Assembly (NCBI RefSeq): GCF_040939455.1
Contig: NC_134106.1
Coordinates: 73,911,001 to 73,975,000 of the forward strand
Direction: 5' to 3'
From: Microcebus murinus
Lineage: Eukaryota; Chordata; Mammalia; Primates; Cheirogaleidae
DNA length: 64,000 nt
Below the pieces are notes generated by a model. It was not told the DNA's origin, did not search any database, and saw only the letters and a program-made list of their open reading frames with translations. Below, in pieces: positions 61,260-64,000 of this stretch. The position numbers and the translations under genes are program-made. Positions within the stretch are counted from its first letter, which is position 1. Every line of letters begins with the position of its first letter.

Positions 61260-62150
61260 ATAAGATTATTTACTGCCAACACTATTTATAATGGTCAAAG
61301 AATGGAACGACTCAAATATCCATCAACAGGGGGCAGTATGCAAAAAAGAATAAGCAGCACTCTACAAACTAACATGAGAGCAGCTCAATATAAATAATGC
61401 AAAAAAAGCTAAGTACAGACTCAATAGAAGACCCACTGGATTTGAGATTTATTATAAAGAAAGATAAGTTATATTTAAAATTTTTCATATTCATTACATG
61501 TTGAAATGACATTTCTGCTTTATTACTTTAAAATAAATATATTATTAAAATTATTTCTAAGATATGCAAACAACCTTAATGTCCATTGATGGATGTGGTA
61601 TATACATCCAATGGAATATTAGCCTTAGAAAGGAGGAAACTTTCCCATATGCTACAACATGGATGAATCTTGAAGACATTATGCTAAGTAAAATAAGCCA
61701 GTCAGAGAAGGAAAAATATTACATGATCCCACTACAAGTTATATAATATTAGTCAAACACATAGAAATAGAGAGTAGAATGGTGATTGCTAGGGCCCAGG
61801 AAGAAGGGAAATAGAGTTTTTGTTCAACAGGTATAAAGTTTTAATGATGTAAGATGAAGTTCTAGAGATGTGCTGTACAACATGGTGGTTATAGTTGAAA
61901 ATATTGTATTGTACACTTAAAAATTTGTTGAGTAGATCTCAAGTTAAGTGTTCTCACCACGCACACCCCAAAAAACAAAAACAAAGGGGTAGGACATTTT
62001 TAAAGATGATGAATATGTTTATTACCTTGATGTGGTGATATCACAGTTGTGTCCATATGTTCAAACCCATCAAATTATGTACATTAAATATGTATAGTTT
62101 TTTGTATAACAATTACATTTAAATAAAGCTGTTAAAAAATATTTGTTTTT
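61260..62150 (+). mobile_element. L1 3'-end fragments, two overlapping old copies
   Basis: AATATCCATCAACAGGGGGC (61314) and again CTTAATGTCCATTGATGGAT (61574) mark the end of ORF2 twice. GGTGGTTATAGTTGAAAATA and a terminal AAATAAAGCTG then belong to the 3' UTR. Frames are closed. Confidence 0.78.
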
Positions 62151-62309
62151 TTAAAGATCAGAATTGACCTGAAATCTACCTTATTTTTTTACTTTAACAT
62201 GGCTATAAGAAAATACAAAATGATATACATGGCTTAAATTATATTTGTATTTTACTGCCCTGTTATGGATAGACTACCAGGTGTGTGATAGTCACTGCCT
62301 GTTGAAAGG

Positions 62310-62421
62310 AGGGTATAGGGACCCTCTGGGTGGAAGGGACCCTCTACCTTTCTATGTATGAATATTTCATAGGGAAGCAGGGTATAGGGACCCTCTACCT
62401 TTCTATGTACGAATATTTCAC
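62310..62421. repeat. Compound tandem duplication
   Basis: GGGTATAGGGACCCTCT occurs at 62311 and 62380. AGGGACCCTCTACCTTTCTA occurs at 62335 and 62386, continuing TGTA(T/C)GAATATTTCA in both. Confidence 0.9.
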
Positions 62422-62526
62422 TTTTTAAGAAGATACATGTGAAATTTTTAAACAAATATACCAAAAAACAGTATTAGTAGTTAGTATACGAGAGATACTC
62501 AGAACCTTGAATTCTTGGTTGCCAAG

Positions 62527-62812
62527 TCTTTTTTTTGAGATAGAGCCCCAGCTAGAGTGCAGTGGCCTCATCATAGCTCACTGCAACCTCAAACTACTGG
62601 GCTCAAGTGATCCTCCCACCTCAGCCTTCTGAGTAGCTGGGACTACAGGTGTGCACCACCAAGCCTGGCTAATTTTTCTATTTTTGTTTGTGGAGATGGG
62701 GGTCTTGCTCTTTCTGAGGCTGGTCTCAAACTTCTGGCCTCAACCAATCCTCCCAACTTGGCCTTCTAAACCGATAGGATTATGGGCATCAGTCACCATG
62801 CCCATCCCCAAG
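62527..62812 (-). mobile_element. Alu SINE, old and diverged
   Basis: Reverse dimer with loss of part of the 5'-A-tail side, ending CACCATGCCCATCC. It abuts the POLR1B 3' UTR. Confidence 0.85.
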
Positions 62813-62875
62813 TCTTGGTTGAGAATTCCAACACCCTTGAAAGAACACAAGAGTAATGTAGTGGTAACATCATTT

Positions 62876-62881
62876 TTTAAT
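62876..62881 (-). terminator. POLR1B: Possible POLR1B polyadenylation signal ATTAAA
   Basis: TTTAAT on plus reads ATTAAA on minus, 37 bases after the POLR1B stop. A SINE follows immediately downstream. A longer 3' UTR that uses a more distal signal is equally possible. Confidence 0.3.
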
Positions 62882-62917
62882 CTGATCGATCTCCTAATTC
62901 AAAAGGCCAGCACCAAG

Positions 62918-63797
62918 TTAAATGACATCCAGTTTCACTTTGATGTTCATAGCTGCCAGTTCAGCTACAAAATACCGGAAAACATAAGGCACAGAAACAG
63001 TATCAACAGTGTCACTGCGATTACACAAAGTACAGTTGTATTTTCTGTTACGCATGGCAGACCAAGATGGGGGTGGCTTCTCCAACAGTGGAGAGAGTAA
63101 GCTGCCACACTTCACACACACATGGGCTACCGATCGGTCAGAGCAGTTGAAGAGGCGGTCATGAAGGAGGAAAGATGTACCGTGAGCTAAAAGAGCATCT
63201 CGCTCCATCTCCCCAAAACGGATTCCACCCTGAACATTTCTTCCTCCAATAGGCTGGTTGGTGACTTTGTCTCTCGCTCCAGTTGTCCTAACTTGAAATT
63301 TGTCTGAGACCATGTGGCGTAGACGTTGATAATATACGACGCCTATGAAGATGTCTGCTTCCAGCTCTAGCCCACTGATGCCACTATACATCCTCTCAGT
63401 GCCATAGAAGTTGTAGCCAGCAGCCTTTAACATCTCACCAAAGTATTCTAAGGCTGAGTTCTCTGAGAAGGTGAAGGGTGTAGCATCATGGCAGAGACCG
63501 TGCAAAGCTGCAGACTTCCCAGCCATACTCTCAATTAACATACCGATGGTCATGCGCGATGGAAAACCGTGAGGGTTGAACAGAATGTCTGGGACCATCC
63601 CACTTTCAGTAAAAGGCATGTCTTCTACTGGCCATAATCTGCTCAAAATGCCCTTTTGCCCATGACGACTGGCAAATTTATCCCCAATAGTTGGGTTCCG
63701 AGGGACTCTCATTGTGATACAGATACACTTAAATTTTCCACTCCCAGTGTCATTACTACACACTTTGATGTTATCCACAACACAATTTTCTTTACTC
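62918..63797 (-). CDS. POLR1B: POLR1B last coding exon, RNA polymerase I subunit RPA2 (C-terminal part)
   Basis: POLR1B is the second-largest, beta-like subunit of nucleolar RNA polymerase I, which transcribes the large rRNA precursor. Only the C-terminal 293 or so residues are here, beginning after acceptor TTTTTTCCTAG (AG at 63799-63798) with (G)SKENCVVDN and ending KVKLDVI, TAA at 62920-62918. The hallmark beta-subunit blocks are present: [31 protein letters not shown] and the [17 protein letters not shown] anchor. A C-terminal zinc module follows (CVKC ... CTLC). The family length is about 1135 residues; earlier exons lie beyond 64000. The frame is intact, so this is the functional gene and not a retrocopy; the intron before it supports that. 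Confidence 0.97.
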
Positions 63798-64000
63798 CTA
63801 GGAAAAAATAAATCATATAAAAAGTCAAACTATTTGTCTAAACTTAAATATGTTTGAGTTTTGTTGATATAAAAGGATATTCCCAACTTATTCTTACCTC
63901 TATTCTCTTAATACAAATAAAGTTGGTATCCCTGAAAATATTTATGAATTGGGCTGTTGATTATATTTACTATAGAATTATGCTAATTTGAAAGAATATC
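63798..64000 (-). other. POLR1B: POLR1B intron (partial)
   Basis: A/T-rich intron sequence upstream of the last POLR1B exon. The polypyrimidine tract before the acceptor is on the minus strand at 63799-63812. Confidence 0.85.

Overview
This is a nuclear genomic segment from a primate, most likely a strepsirrhine (lemur-type). The main evidence is about a dozen near full-length dimeric Alu elements that share an A/T-rich linker (a 'TATAAATAGAAAGAAATTAA' to 'TATATATA' stretch between the monomers) and a 'GCTGACGCCACGGCACTCACTCTAGCC' type right arm split over the element. This form is known from lemur genomes rather than monkeys or apes. The clade is an inference from those SINEs; the coding exons are mammalian and very close to human.

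Three protein-coding genes are recognised, all on the minus strand and in the order POLR1B, CHCHD5, SLC20A1 when read right to left. This is the order and shared orientation known from human chromosome 2q14. SLC20A1 (sodium-phosphate cotransporter PiT-1) occupies the left 10.6 kb. It has a TATA-containing CpG-island promoter, a non-coding exon 1 and five coding exons with about the first 262 residues; the rest lies left of the window. CHCHD5 (intermembrane-space twin-CX9C protein) is complete between about 53.37 and 57.3 kb, with four exons, a start codon split by intron 1 and a seven-codon last exon. POLR1B (RNA polymerase I second-largest subunit) contributes only its last coding exon (62918-63797); the rest lies right of the window.

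The roughly 42.6 kb between the SLC20A1 promoter and the CHCHD5 3' end holds no protein-coding gene that I can support. It is filled with Alu and 7SL-monomer SINEs, MIR, L2, L1, hAT transposons (MER5A, MER20), an MLT1 LTR, several microsatellites and decayed LTR-retrovirus sequence. The retroviral material (about 33-38 kb) shows RNase H and integrase motifs upstream of an LTR-like segment and a gag/protease-like stretch in the same direction, all with stops.

The features most worth a second look are structural and regulatory rather than new genes: a near-perfect 110-bp fold-back inverted duplication at 50.88-51.35 kb; a second SINE-containing inverted repeat at 59.2/60.5 kb; two overlapping upstream ORFs in the SLC20A1 leader; a pair of 0.7-kb paralogous blocks 11.5 kb apart; and a GC-rich, tandemly repeated YY1/ETS-like region divergent from CHCHD5 that also opens a 66-codon frame with a presequence-like start. 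I found no tRNA, rRNA, CRISPR array or other bacterial-type feature.
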